Positions 8,832-18,321 of a stretch of DNA of 64,000 nt are shown here, in pieces. The position numbers and the translations under genes are program-made. A model generated the notes under the pieces. That model made no database searches and had not been told where the DNA came from. It worked only from the letters and a program-made list of their open reading frames with translations. Numbering within the stretch: the stretch's first letter is position 1; each line of letters opens with the position of its first letter. Source of the DNA: Rhodocyclaceae bacterium (GTDB lineage: Bacteria > Pseudomonadota > Gammaproteobacteria > Burkholderiales > Rhodocyclaceae); the NCBI GenBank assembly GCA_008080565.1, contig VIKE01000002.1, positions 79,334-143,333 on the forward strand. Direction: 5' to 3'.

Positions 8832-9989
8832 ATGACCAGCTTGAATATTCAGACAGAGCGGAATTTGATGAGCCGATGGTTTTCTCTATACCTTGATATC
8901 GTTAGGCTCCTGGCAGCAGGTTTTGTGGTGTATGCCCACTCCAATGTCCGATTTCTATATCCAGAAAAACTGCCTCTCGCGGAATATGCACACTCGGCGG
9001 TAACAGTATTTTTTGTTCTTTCCGGCTATGTCGTTGCATTTGTTGTCGATCGCAGAGAGAACACGCCGATTAGCTATGCAGCCAGTCGTGCATCAAGAAT
9101 TCTTTCTCTTTCCATTTTTGCGGTACTGCTTACCCCCATTATTGATTCGCTAGGACGTAGTGCCGCTCCTGAGTTGTATTCAAAACTGATTCCTTCGGAT
9201 TATCTTCTCGTAAGAATTGTGGCGAGCTTGGTCTTTCTTGCCGAGCTTTGGACAATATCCATCACAACATTCTCCAACGTTCCCTACTGGTCTTTAAACT
9301 ACGAGGTTTGGTACTACGTCCTGTTTGGAATTTACTGCTTTGTAGAAACATCCCGGCGGTGGATGCTGATCGGCATCATTTGCATCATTCTCGGCCCCAA
9401 GATCGTTCTCATGGCGCCATGCTGGTTGGCCGGTGTTTTAGCATATCGCTGGAAGCTTCCGCTGAAGGCGCTAGGGACGTGGAGTGCTGTCGCCCTCTGG
9501 ATTATCAGCATGCTAGCGTTCGCGGGTTATCACCATTTCGATCTGATGCGAAGTTTTAGTGATGAAATCGTGCTCAAATACGGGGGGGAGTGGCTCCACA
9601 CCCAGCTGCATTTTTCGCGCTATTTTGCCGCGGACTGGTTTTTGTCCTCAATTATCGTTGTCAACTTCATCGCTATACGCCACTTGGCTAACAGGCTACC
9701 AGAGATAGATATTGGTTATTTGGCATGGATCAACTATGTTGGAGGGCTGACCTATGCGCTATACATTATCCATTTTCCGTTTTTCTACATGTGGGGTGCG
9801 ATCCTTAACTCAATGGAACCAGGCGGCGAAAAATATGCGCTAACCGTAACCTTTGCATTACTCTCAGTTGCGGTTATCGCTGCCTTGGGCGAGTGGCTAC
9901 GCCCGCGCATGCGTCGTTGGATACAATCTCTGTTTGAAAGCCAGCGCTTCGTACGTTGGTGCTCTCGTCGGATAGCCAATAATGCGTGA
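8832..9989 (+). CDS. Acyltransferase 3 family protein (OafA/YrhL-like sugar O-acyltransferase)
   Basis: This protein of about 385 residues has some ten hydrophobic helices. The opening LYLDIVRLLAAGFVVYAHS and the following VTVFFVLSGYVVAF are the usual first two helices of the acyltransferase-3 family, which O-acetylates surface polysaccharides. ATG 8868 (MSRWFSLYLD) is an equally plausible start and gives the more typical N-terminus. It contains a run of seven G at 9582-9588. The stop overlaps the start of the O-glycosylation ligase gene. It probably decorates the glycan built by this operon. Confidence 0.87.
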   Translation: MTSLNIQTERNLMSRWFSLYLDIVRLLAAGFVVYAHSNVRFLYPEKLPLAEYAHSAVTVFFVLSGYVVAFVVDRRENTPISYAASRASRILSLSIFAVLLTPIIDSLGRSAAPELYSKLIPSDYLLVRIVASLVFLAELWTISITTFSNVPYWSLNYEVWYYVLFGIYCFVETSRRWMLIGIICIILGPKIVLMAPCWLAGVLAYRWKLPLKALGTWSAVALWIISMLAFAGYHHFDLMRSFSDEIVLKYGGEWLHTQLHFSRYFAADWFLSSIIVVNFIAIRHLANRLPEIDIGYLAWINYVGGLTYALYIIHFPFFYMWGAILNSMEPGGEKYALTVTFALLSVAVIAALGEWLRPRMRRWIQSLFESQRFVRWCSRRIANNA

Positions 9990-11301
9990 CATCCTCGTCG
10001 TTGGAATTGTTTTGGCGGGAAGTCTTTACGCACTTCGCCAACCTTGGGTTGGAGTAATACTGTGGACTTGGGTTAGCCTGATGAATCCTCACAGCCTAAC
10101 TTACGGGTTCGCGCTAAGTTTCCCTGTTGCAGCAATTGCGGCAATAGCAACCGTTATTGGATTGCTAATGACAAAAGAAAGGGAAAACCCTTTTTCCGAG
10201 TCACCCGCCGTCTGGCTTGCTCTATTTGTAGTCTGGATCTGTATCGGCTACCCGTTTTCTTACAACGTAGACGGTAGCTGGGAAATGCTCACCAAAGTGT
10301 TGAAAATTGACATTATGGTTTTGGTGACCTTAATGATCCTCAAATCGCGCCGCCACATTGAACTATTCGTTTGGGTTGTAGTGGCGTCCCTTGGCTTTTA
10401 TGGGGTGAAAGGTGGCATCTTCACGATTGCCAATGGTGGCAATTATCGTGTTTGGGGCCCAGGTGGATTCATTGGGGGAAATAACGAACTAGCGCTAGCG
10501 CTGATCATGATCATTCCTTTCATGCGTTATCTCCAACTGCAAGCAACAAATAAATGGATCCGGCACGGACTTTCACTTGCGATGCTACTAACGGCTGCAG
10601 CCTCCCTTGGCAGCCACTCACGCGGTGCGCTTTTGGCGATTGCCGCGATGGCATTTTACCTTTGGCTAAAGAGCGCAAAAAAACTAACATTCGGAATAGC
10701 ACTGGCCTGCGCAGGGATAGGCTTGATCATATTCATGCCTGAACAATGGAGTGACCGGATGAACACCATTCAGACCTATGAGCAGGACAGTTCTGCAATG
10801 GGCAGAATCAATGCTTGGTGGGTCGCGTTCAATGTTGCTAAAGAGCACCTCACAGGCGCAGGCTTCGACATGTACAATTTCGAGATTTTTGCCCGCTTCG
10901 CCCCTGATCCACTTGATGTCCATGCCGCTCACAGCATTTACTTTCAAGTTCTTGGAGAACATGGATTTATTGGACTTTTTCTTTTCCTCTTGATTTGGCT
11001 TTCCACATGGCGAACCGCTAGCTGGCTTATTAAAAACGGAACCGCAATACCTGAAGCGGTATGGTGTAGAGATCTCGGGGCAATGTGCCAAGTAGCTATG
11101 ATCGGCTACCTCGTTGGCGGTGCGTTTTTAAGTCTTGCTTATTTCGATCTTCCTTACAATATTCTGGCCATCGCAGTTTTGGCCAAGCAATGGGTCTTAA
11201 AACATCGATTTACCGAATCAACTGAATTAAATCCAGCAAAAAGCAACCCGCTAAATACTTACCTCCCATCGAGCGGGAAACCATCTATTTTTCGACCATA
11301 G
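9982..11301 (+). CDS. O-glycosylation ligase, exosortase A system-associated (O-antigen ligase fold)
   Basis: The start MRDILVVGIVLAGSLYAL, followed by RQPWVGVILWTWVSLMNPH, is characteristic of the putative O-glycosylation ligase family tied to exosortase A loci. The 439-residue protein has about ten hydrophobic helices and a large loop (about residues 255-335) with HAAHSIYFQVLGEHGFIG, the conserved histidine region of Wzy/WaaL-type enzymes. It should transfer or polymerise lipid-linked glycan on the periplasmic face. The family name reflects gene association rather than a shown reaction. ATG 9982 lies within the end of the acyltransferase gene. Confidence 0.85.
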   Translation: MRDILVVGIVLAGSLYALRQPWVGVILWTWVSLMNPHSLTYGFALSFPVAAIAAIATVIGLLMTKERENPFSESPAVWLALFVVWICIGYPFSYNVDGSWEMLTKVLKIDIMVLVTLMILKSRRHIELFVWVVVASLGFYGVKGGIFTIANGGNYRVWGPGGFIGGNNELALALIMIIPFMRYLQLQATNKWIRHGLSLAMLLTAAASLGSHSRGALLAIAAMAFYLWLKSAKKLTFGIALACAGIGLIIFMPEQWSDRMNTIQTYEQDSSAMGRINAWWVAFNVAKEHLTGAGFDMYNFEIFARFAPDPLDVHAAHSIYFQVLGEHGFIGLFLFLLIWLSTWRTASWLIKNGTAIPEAVWCRDLGAMCQVAMIGYLVGGAFLSLAYFDLPYNILAIAVLAKQWVLKHRFTESTELNPAKSNPLNTYLPSSGKPSIFRP

Positions 11302-11369
11302 GAACATCCCTGCATGCCCTATTCAGGTTCTCTATCGATGACGCACTTCACTTTCAAGAGATTCACTTG

Positions 11370-12101
11370 ATGCCACTATCGTGCCCCTATCGTCGGAAAT
11401 TTCTGCAACTTATCTTTTCGATATTTTTATCGATTATCTCCGCTAGCTCAATTGCAGCGCTAAACCAAGGCTCATACCCTGATTGGGCAACCCGTTGGCC
11501 CGCGGAGGAGCAATACGATGCTGATTGTCGCCCACTGTGGATTCCGAATAAATATGGCCCGTTTGAGTATAGAACTACTAACTCAGAGGATCGCGAATTG
11601 GTTGAAGGAGCGCACTTTTCACTAGAGTATCAAGCCTATCTAAAAGGACAGAAAAAGTCTTCTAGACAGGCGAATGAGCTTCCTCCTGCAGCAGGTTTTG
11701 GATACACCTTATGGGCGTTTCCAAACCAACCCCTGGCACTTGCCGCAATGGAAGACCTCGGCATACGACACAAAACGGAAAAACCTCCAGGAGCCATCCT
11801 TCGTATTCACTGTTGGTTCCAGCGAGCTGTTCGTTTTGCTCCTGACGATGAGTTGGTTCGAGCACTGTACGGGTATTACTACGCCCGTCGAGGAATGCCC
11901 TCCGAAGCAAGAGTACAACTTGAAAAGGTGGTATTCCTTGGAAGCAGTAACTCTAGTGTTTATGTCTACAGTGCCTTTGCTTACATTGAAATCAAAGAGT
12001 ACGAGAAAGCTCTAGAAGCAGCCAAGACCGCCTACCAACTCGGCTATTCGTTGCCAGGACTGCGAAACCGCCTGAAACAGGCGGGCAAATGGCACGATTA
12101 A
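11370..12101 (+). CDS. Exported TPR-like protein of unknown function
   Basis: A short basic N-terminus followed by a hydrophobic stretch (LIFSIFLSIISASSIAA) looks like a signal peptide. The last 100 residues (ELVRALYGYYYARRGMPSEAR, then SSVYVYSAFAYIEIKEYEKALE) have the alternating helix pattern of tetratricopeptide repeats. The middle part is not recognised. TTG 11367 directly before the ATG is an alternative start. It lies in the same direction as the glycan genes, 68 bases after the ligase. A scaffold role in periplasmic glycan assembly is possible but only inferred. Confidence 0.7.
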   Translation: MPLSCPYRRKFLQLIFSIFLSIISASSIAALNQGSYPDWATRWPAEEQYDADCRPLWIPNKYGPFEYRTTNSEDRELVEGAHFSLEYQAYLKGQKKSSRQANELPPAAGFGYTLWAFPNQPLALAAMEDLGIRHKTEKPPGAILRIHCWFQRAVRFAPDDELVRALYGYYYARRGMPSEARVQLEKVVFLGSSNSSVYVYSAFAYIEIKEYEKALEAAKTAYQLGYSLPGLRNRLKQAGKWHD

Positions 12102-12134
12102 GAACTGACCATAGCCACCATTTTCCGAGATTCT

Positions 12135-13055
12135 ATGATTGATATTAGATCTTTGTTCCATAAAGTCTGCATAGCGATTAACCGCCGCCGTTTCGATCGA
12201 AAACTGCAAGGTATTCTTGATACGAATCCCATTCATTTGGGCAATACACCGTTAACGCTTCTGTCTATGGTTCACCACCGGGATGTCCTGTCGTATCTGC
12301 TGGCGGCCAAGTCCTTTGCCCGATTTATCGTACCCGCCAAGGTCGTCATCGTGGCTGATCCGAGCATTACCCCTGCCGATCGGGAATTGCTGAAGCGTCA
12401 CATCCCCGAAGTCTGTTTCCGCAACGCAGCGGAATTCCATTGCCAGGAACTGCCCAAGGGTGGCACCTGGGAGAGGCTAACGGCGATTGCAGAGTACGCA
12501 CAGGAACGCTTCGTCATCCAACTCGACGCAGACACGGTAGCCACCAAGGCCATGCCGGAAGTCGAGCTGGCAATTAGGGAAAATCACGCCTTCCTGCTCG
12601 GCACTGAGGATGTCCAGCAAATACAGCCCGTGGTCCAAATCGCTACCTGGGCCAAGGGCCGGCTGGCCGGTGACGACCATGTGCAACTGGTCGCCGAGTC
12701 GGTTCTGGATGGTTTGTCCGATCAATCGCGCTGGAAATACGTGCGGGCCTGTTCCGGTTTTGCCGGATTCCCCAGAGGAGCTTTCGGCAAGGAGCAACTG
12801 GTCCGTATTTCGCAGGAAATGAGTGCTCTGCTCGGCGAACGCTGGAAGGAATGGGGAACCGAGCAGTTCACCTCAAACCTGGTTCTGGCCAGCATGGAAG
12901 GAGCCAAGCTGCTGCCCCACCCGAAGTACTGTGCGCCACACCGTGCCAACGGCGATACCGCCTTTCGGCATTTCATTGGCTATGTCCGCCACACGACGCC
13001 GCTCTACGCCATTCTGGCCGGGCAGGTGGCTGCCGAACTGCGCAGCGGAGGCTGA
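12135..13055 (+). CDS. Glycosyltransferase-like protein (GT-A type, DxD motif)
   Basis: The 306-residue protein begins with a positively charged region and has VVIVADPSITPADRELL, then FVIQLDADTVATKAMPEV. The latter carries an Asp-x-Asp metal motif in the position usual for GT-A glycosyltransferases. No membrane segment is evident. It belongs to no family I can name with certainty, and the assignment rests on the motif, the length and the location between glycan genes. Its stop is directly followed by the TTG start of a polysaccharide deacetylase gene. Confidence 0.62.
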   Translation: MIDIRSLFHKVCIAINRRRFDRKLQGILDTNPIHLGNTPLTLLSMVHHRDVLSYLLAAKSFARFIVPAKVVIVADPSITPADRELLKRHIPEVCFRNAAEFHCQELPKGGTWERLTAIAEYAQERFVIQLDADTVATKAMPEVELAIRENHAFLLGTEDVQQIQPVVQIATWAKGRLAGDDHVQLVAESVLDGLSDQSRWKYVRACSGFAGFPRGAFGKEQLVRISQEMSALLGERWKEWGTEQFTSNLVLASMEGAKLLPHPKYCAPHRANGDTAFRHFIGYVRHTTPLYAILAGQVAAELRSGG

Positions 13056-13056
13056 G

Positions 13057-14007
13057 TTGTTCTGGCAGCTAATCAGTCGCCAGCTGGCACCGGGAGGAAG
13101 CAATGGCAAGCTCAGCATCTTCATTTTCCACCGGGTTCTCCCGGTGCCCGATCCTCTACTGCCTTTCGAGCCATCAGCCGAAGAATTCGACTGGATGGTC
13201 CGCTTCATCTCCCGTACCTTCACAGTCCTCCCTCTGGGCGAAGCCGCGAGCCGGCTCAAGGCCGGCACCCTGCCGCCGGCTGCCGCCACAATCACCTTTG
13301 ACGATGGCTATGCCGACAATCTGCTGGTCGCCTGGCCCATTCTCAAGCGCTACGGGGTTCCTGCCACCTTCTTCATCGCTACCGCCTTCCTCGGAGGCGG
13401 CCGAATGTGGAACGATGACGTCATCGAAGCATTTCGGCTTTCACGCAAGGATGAACTGGACCTGAGCGAATTCGACCTAGGGATCCATCAACTGACCGAC
13501 ACCACTTCACGGTTGAACGGTTATGAGTCGGTCCTAGGCAAACTCAAGTACTTCGAGCACCGGCTACGTAGCGAAATTTCCCGGGAAATCGCTTGCCGCT
13601 GCGAGGTTCCAGCTGTAGCAGAGCTGATGATGACGCACCCGCAATTGCGTCTCCTCCATAGCGAAGGCGCGGAAATCGGCGGACATACGCGCACCCACCC
13701 CATTCTGGAACGACTCGACGATGCCGCAGCCAAGAAGGAAATCGAATCGGGAAAGCAGGAACTCGAAACGCTCATAGGCACGGCAGTACGTGTCTTAGCC
13801 TACCCGAACGGCGTACCTGGCCGGGATTGTTCGGCAAGACATGCAGAAATGGCCCGACAGGCCGGTTTCGATGCCGCGGTATCAACCCGGCAGGCCTGCG
13901 CAACTTCAACCTCCGATATATTCCAGTTGCCGCGCTTTACCCCCTGGGATCGCACGCCGCTCCGCTTCGCAATGCGCAGCATGATGAACCTTTACCGAGT
14001 CTCCTAA
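13057..14007 (+). CDS. Polysaccharide deacetylase (NodB-like), second copy
   Basis: Motifs in order are LSIFIFHRVLP, ITFDDGYADN (motif 1 with the catalytic Asp pair), ATFFIATAFLGGGRMWND and GGHTRTHPIL (motif 2, the H-x3-H metal site). TTG 13057 is chosen as start because CGGAGG lies seven bases before it and it follows the preceding stop at once; the long upstream extension is an out-of-frame reading of the glycosyltransferase-like gene. The product of about 316 residues has normal length. It probably N-deacetylates the exopolysaccharide or an oligosaccharide precursor. Confidence 0.85.
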   Translation: MFWQLISRQLAPGGSNGKLSIFIFHRVLPVPDPLLPFEPSAEEFDWMVRFISRTFTVLPLGEAASRLKAGTLPPAAATITFDDGYADNLLVAWPILKRYGVPATFFIATAFLGGGRMWNDDVIEAFRLSRKDELDLSEFDLGIHQLTDTTSRLNGYESVLGKLKYFEHRLRSEISREIACRCEVPAVAELMMTHPQLRLLHSEGAEIGGHTRTHPILERLDDAAAKKEIESGKQELETLIGTAVRVLAYPNGVPGRDCSARHAEMARQAGFDAAVSTRQACATSTSDIFQLPRFTPWDRTPLRFAMRSMMNLYRVS

Positions 14008-14048
14008 ACTGCAGCGAACATTTCACCTATTTGCCTAGCGCACTCTAG

Positions 14049-15488
14049 CTAGTGCCTGCCCCGCCGCATCAGGGCGACTCGGCTGATCTCCAGCCAAAGC
14101 TGATGTTTCGTTACCCACGCCAGGATAAGCGCACCGAGCAAGCCTCCTGTTCCTGACAACAAGGCTGGAACGAGCAATTCAGTCGACCGCCAGCCCCAGT
14201 TGAGAATGGCGATGAGCGAAGCTGCCGACGCACCAAGGGCCACCAGCATGCTTTTTACCCAGGCGAACAGCATTTTTCCGATGGCGAAACTGATGTGCTT
14301 GCGCGCCGTATAAATCCAAATTACTGATGCGATCGCCCCGGAAACGATCAGGCACTGACTAAGTGCCAGCAAGCTAAGCTGCGTACCAATTGCTGTCGCA
14401 ATCAGCGTGACGACAGTGGATAGTAAGGTCGCCTTGAGGACATCGTTGACGGCCCCAACGGCAATCAAAACTGGCGGACAAATAGCTGCTGGAATGGCGA
14501 ATGCACAAGAGATCGCCAGCCAGCGTGCTGGATCCACTGCATCATCCCACTGTGGGCCGTAGAGAATCCTGATTGCCGGATACGCCATCAAGGCTATCCC
14601 GAAGAAAAAGGCCCAGCCCAACCCTGTTACCAGTTCCATCGCCACCAAGAACGAGACACCAAGATTCCCGGACTCACGAGATTGCTTGGCGAAATACGGC
14701 AAGGCAACCGAGTTGACCGCATCCATGACCAAGCGCTGGAACATCGTCACCAGCCCCTGCCCGCGACTGAACAGGCCGGCGTCCAGCATACTGCTCATTT
14801 TCCCCAACAACAATTCCGGTGCCCCGCCTGACAGCGTGTTCATCAGCGATGTAACGGTGAGTTTGCCACCGAACGAGACCACGTCGCCAATGCCATGGAC
14901 AATCGGCCGCCATGGCAGCGAGGGATGAGCGAAGATCCAGATCGCAATGATGCTCGCCACAGTCGTCAAGGCATTGGCCCAGGCTAGGCTGACCGGGCCG
15001 TAGCCGAGCCAGGCCATTGTGATTGCCGATGCAGCATGAACCAAGGCACCGATGAAGCGAACCCCAGCGATCGATCCGAAGCGCATTTCCCGGACCAGCC
15101 AGGCATTTGGATAAGCAAGAAAAGGCGTAATAGCGAAGTTCAACGCCAGAACCAGCATGATGTTGAAGATCTGCGGCTCGCGATAGAAATCCGCAGTGGG
15201 AACGGCCACCGCCAGCACGACCAGGGCCAGAAAAGTGCCAAGCGCTAGTTGCACGCTCCAAGTGGCACGCATTTTCTCTTCCGATAGCTCTTTGTTTTGG
15301 ACCAAATATTGGCCAGCACCTAGATCACGGAAGGTAGCAATGAAGCCCAGCAATACCATGGTCACCGAATAGATACCGATTTCCGATGGCGTCAGCAAAC
15401 GGGCAATCGCCATCGATGATGCCGTATGAATCACCAACCCTGAGTAGCGGTCAAGAAACGAGAGTGCTAGGGCTTTGCGTGTCGACAC
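14049..15488 (-). CDS. Oligosaccharide flippase / lipopolysaccharide biosynthesis protein (Wzx-like)
   Basis: The 479-residue protein has 12-14 hydrophobic helices. The N-terminal segment (SMAIARLLTPSEIGIYSV) and the following GAGQYLVQ match the MOP-superfamily exporters that flip undecaprenyl-PP-linked oligosaccharide across the inner membrane. It is the last gene of the leftward cluster and ends 41 bases from the convergent deacetylase gene. Size and motifs are normal. This is the only Wzx-type candidate in the window, so it is the likely exporter for the repeat unit built by the neighbouring glycosyltransferases. Confidence 0.88.
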   Translation of the reverse strand: MSTRKALALSFLDRYSGLVIHTASSMAIARLLTPSEIGIYSVTMVLLGFIATFRDLGAGQYLVQNKELSEEKMRATWSVQLALGTFLALVVLAVAVPTADFYREPQIFNIMLVLALNFAITPFLAYPNAWLVREMRFGSIAGVRFIGALVHAASAITMAWLGYGPVSLAWANALTTVASIIAIWIFAHPSLPWRPIVHGIGDVVSFGGKLTVTSLMNTLSGGAPELLLGKMSSMLDAGLFSRGQGLVTMFQRLVMDAVNSVALPYFAKQSRESGNLGVSFLVAMELVTGLGWAFFFGIALMAYPAIRILYGPQWDDAVDPARWLAISCAFAIPAAICPPVLIAVGAVNDVLKATLLSTVVTLIATAIGTQLSLLALSQCLIVSGAIASVIWIYTARKHISFAIGKMLFAWVKSMLVALGASAASLIAILNWGWRSTELLVPALLSGTGGLLGALILAWVTKHQLWLEISRVALMRRGRH

Positions 15489-15548
15489 AGATGGATGACT
15501 CTATGAGATGGAACGGCGGCGCGAACCGAGGGCTTCGGCTGCAGAGAA

Positions 15549-17240
15549 TCAGAGTGCGAACCTGCGTTTACTCGCCAGCAGCCACTGCGAGAGCATCATC
15601 AGTATCCAGACAAGCTCACCATAGTAGCCCGGATGTTGCGGGAGATATTCTTTTAGCAACTTATCTAGGAAGTCGGCACGCACGATCCGGCTTTCACGCA
15701 GGTAATCCAGCGAGTCAACGGCCAGCTTGCGTAGTCCCGCATGCTCCACTGCCCAAACCCCGAACGGCAAACCAAAGCCATGCTTCTTCTTGGTGATGAT
15801 CTCTGGCGGCAGGAAATCCTTCAGCGCTTCCTTGAAGAACCAGCGCAGGGTCAGCCCCTTGAGCTTGAGTTCCGGGTCGAGGCGCAGCGAGAAATCGACC
15901 AGGCGGTCGTCGAGCAGGGGGAAGCCCACTTCCAGCCCCGCCAAGCTGGTAGCCCCAAGCACCTTCGGCAGATCGTTATCAGCCAGCGTGTATTTCCAGT
16001 CGTACCAGAGCATGCGATTGACCAGCGCTTGGCCGTCGCCAGCGCGGTAAGTCTCGCGCTGCTGGCGCAGGGTGTCCTGCGGGTCGACCAGCGCCAGGAA
16101 CTCTGGCGTAAGCACTTCGGATAGCCCGAGCCGGGTCAGCAGGTTGTACATCTGCATGCGGTCCGGCATCGGAACGCTGGCCTGTTCAACATAGCTGACG
16201 GCCTTCTTGATGCCCGGAATCTTTCCTGGGAGCGCGCTACCCACCAGCAAGGGTTCAAGTAGGCCGCGACGCAGCAGGCCGGGGATTTGCTCGTAGACAC
16301 CGAAGACCCGCTGCTTGGCATAGCGGGTATTGCCACCGAACAGTTCGTCGCCGCCATCGCCGGCCAGGATCCGGGTCAGTCCGGCTTCGCGCGCCGCCTT
16401 GGCGCAGTAAAAGGCGGGCACGACCGAGGAATTCCCGAACGGTTGATCGTAGGAAGCAGCGACATCCGGAATGCTGCGCACCAGGTCGTCCGGCGTCACG
16501 TAATACTCGTGGTGCACGGCGCCAAAGTGGCGGGCAGCGATGCGGGCATACTCCATTTCATCATAGCCGGCCGCTTCGAAGCCGATGGAAAACGCCTTGG
16601 CAGGTTGACCGGTCACTTCTCGAAGGAGCCCGGCAACCGTCGAACTGTCGGTACCACCACTGAGGAAGCAACCGGTGGTGTCACCATCGAGCTGGTCGCG
16701 AACGGCATCGAGCAGTATCTGGCGGAATTCGGCCTTCAGTTCGCCGAGCGGTGCGCGGCGCATTTCGCTGAAATGCGGATTCCACCACGGCGCAACAGTC
16801 AGCTGGCCGTTTTTGAACAAGGCATAGTGGCCGGCCGGAAGGCGGAAAACATCCTTGTACACTGTCCGCGGCGCCGGAATCATGTGAAAGTAGAGGTAAT
16901 CGTAGAGCGCCTGGGAATCGAGTTCGCAACCCGGATCGGCCAGTTCGTCAGCCCTTTCGGCCACCAACAGCAGCCCATCCTTGACCCGGTAGCAGAGCGA
17001 GCTTGTCGCGAAACGATCTACCGCCAAATAGGTTACGCCGGGCTCGGGATTGAAGGCGACAGCAAATCTGCCAATAGCAACCTTAGGAGCAGATGTTCCG
17101 TGTTGGCGATATGCCTCGGACCATGCTGCAATCATTGAAACGGATTCGGATATTTCGATAAAGCGAGCATCAACAAAGCAACCATCACCAGAAATCAGCA
17201 GGGGAGGTGCGAGACCATACGAAATCAATGACATTGGCAT
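15549..17240 (-). CDS. Asparagine synthase-like protein lacking the N-terminal catalytic Cys
   Basis: The C-terminal synthetase domain is complete. CFLSGGTDSSTVAG (PP-loop, residues about 191-204) binds ATP, and RILAGDGGDELFGG is the second pyrophosphate motif. The first 180 residues resemble the class II glutaminase fold (LYDYLYFHMIPAPRTVYKDVFRL is well kept), but the protein begins MPMSLISYGL instead of Met-Cys-Gly. Release of ammonia from glutamine is therefore not expected. Members of this family in exopolysaccharide loci probably amidate sugar acids. The AT-rich glycosyltransferase gene lies just upstream. Confidence 0.86.
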   Translation of the reverse strand: MPMSLISYGLAPPLLISGDGCFVDARFIEISESVSMIAAWSEAYRQHGTSAPKVAIGRFAVAFNPEPGVTYLAVDRFATSSLCYRVKDGLLLVAERADELADPGCELDSQALYDYLYFHMIPAPRTVYKDVFRLPAGHYALFKNGQLTVAPWWNPHFSEMRRAPLGELKAEFRQILLDAVRDQLDGDTTGCFLSGGTDSSTVAGLLREVTGQPAKAFSIGFEAAGYDEMEYARIAARHFGAVHHEYYVTPDDLVRSIPDVAASYDQPFGNSSVVPAFYCAKAAREAGLTRILAGDGGDELFGGNTRYAKQRVFGVYEQIPGLLRRGLLEPLLVGSALPGKIPGIKKAVSYVEQASVPMPDRMQMYNLLTRLGLSEVLTPEFLALVDPQDTLRQQRETYRAGDGQALVNRMLWYDWKYTLADNDLPKVLGATSLAGLEVGFPLLDDRLVDFSLRLDPELKLKGLTLRWFFKEALKDFLPPEIITKKKHGFGLPFGVWAVEHAGLRKLAVDSLDYLRESRIVRADFLDKLLKEYLPQHPGYYGELVWILMMLSQWLLASKRRFAL

Positions 17241-17268
17241 ACCTAAGTAAGATAATTGGCAAATATGG

Positions 17269-18321
17269 TTAATCTGACTTTGTATCGTTTAGTACCTTAA
17301 TGAGCTTAGCGGCCTGCTCTTCTTTTGAATAGGAGTTTGTTACAGACAATCTAGCAGCAATCCCCATTTCTCTACGCAACCCGGGATCACGTAATTTTTC
17401 TAAACACCTAAACCAGTCAGCGGCTGAACTGGCAAATAAGCCATTCTGACCATGATTAATTACTGCCTCGTATGATGGGATGGGGGTTGCAACGACAGGC
17501 AACCCTGCCGACATTTTCATAGTTAATCTGTTTTCTGATTTTCTCTTCCAATCGGGTGGCAACCCACCGGATTCGACATCGGCTGAATTTAATATCGGAA
17601 TCACGCCAATATCCGCACTAATCATTTCCCGCCACACCGTATCGGGACTCCATGGTACACATGTGATATTACGGTTCATCAGAAATCGTGCATAACTCAA
17701 TCGATCACTGTGACATTTTTCCCGCAATTTCCAATATATTTCACGCAACCTCTGCCAGCCAAACTGGTATCTTCCTACAATGCACACCCTCATCCATTTT
17801 GGTGGGAAATCAATTATCGGCAAACTGTCCAGGTCATGCGATGTAACAAGCACTGACCGCAACGGATCATTATGACAACCCCAGTCAGTTTTAAAACATT
17901 CAGGGTTCTCTATTCCATCATGCACAACATATATTCTCGACTGTAGTTCTGGCGGATACAACGATTTTAGGTAATCCGAAATAACGACGGTTGCGTCAGC
18001 AACACTCGCCATTTTGACATCAACCCGATCACAAATAACGAAAATACTACGTATCCCAAATTCGGAAAGACCTTTAACCAACGCCACTGCGGACTGTCCA
18101 CTAACTTTCTGCAAAATGACAACATTACAGTTTTCCGAGACCACACGCTCCAAAACCCCGGATAGATTCGGAGCTTCGTTCGCTTCCTCTGGTTCAAAAA
18201 TAATACTTGTCTTCCAGCCTGCCGATTCTAAAAATGGCAACATATTAAGAACTGCAATTCTAGTACTTGGAATTGCGTTTAAAGTATTTGAGCACAACAC
18301 AAAACCGACTTTGTTGTTCAA
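17269..18321 (-). CDS. Glycosyltransferase (GT-B type, family 4-like), AT-rich
   Basis: The protein of about 350 residues starts with VGFVLCSNTLNAIPSTRIAV and ends with a donor-site half that includes RLTMKMSAGLPVVATPIPSY, a form of the conserved GT4 region. The TTG at 18321 overlaps the methyltransferase TGA and is taken as start; TTG 18345 is an alternative eight codons upstream. GC content is visibly lower than in the neighbouring genes (about 40% against 60-70% by eye in sample lines), which suggests recent acquisition with the methyltransferase gene. The substrate is unknown. Confidence 0.75.
   Translation of the reverse strand: MNNKVGFVLCSNTLNAIPSTRIAVLNMLPFLESAGWKTSIIFEPEEANEAPNLSGVLERVVSENCNVVILQKVSGQSAVALVKGLSEFGIRSIFVICDRVDVKMASVADATVVISDYLKSLYPPELQSRIYVVHDGIENPECFKTDWGCHNDPLRSVLVTSHDLDSLPIIDFPPKWMRVCIVGRYQFGWQRLREIYWKLREKCHSDRLSYARFLMNRNITCVPWSPDTVWREMISADIGVIPILNSADVESGGLPPDWKRKSENRLTMKMSAGLPVVATPIPSYEAVINHGQNGLFASSAADWFRCLEKLRDPGLRREMGIAARLSVTNSYSKEEQAAKLIKVLNDTKSD

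Noticed and set aside
14040..14055. Hairpin between the convergent deacetylase and flippase genes as a terminator
   Set aside because: The stem has only five pairs and no T-run, and it overlaps the flippase stop codon.
16287..17138. 283-residue frame antisense to the asparagine-synthase-like gene
   Set aside because: It mirrors the codon bias of the real gene and shows no domain.
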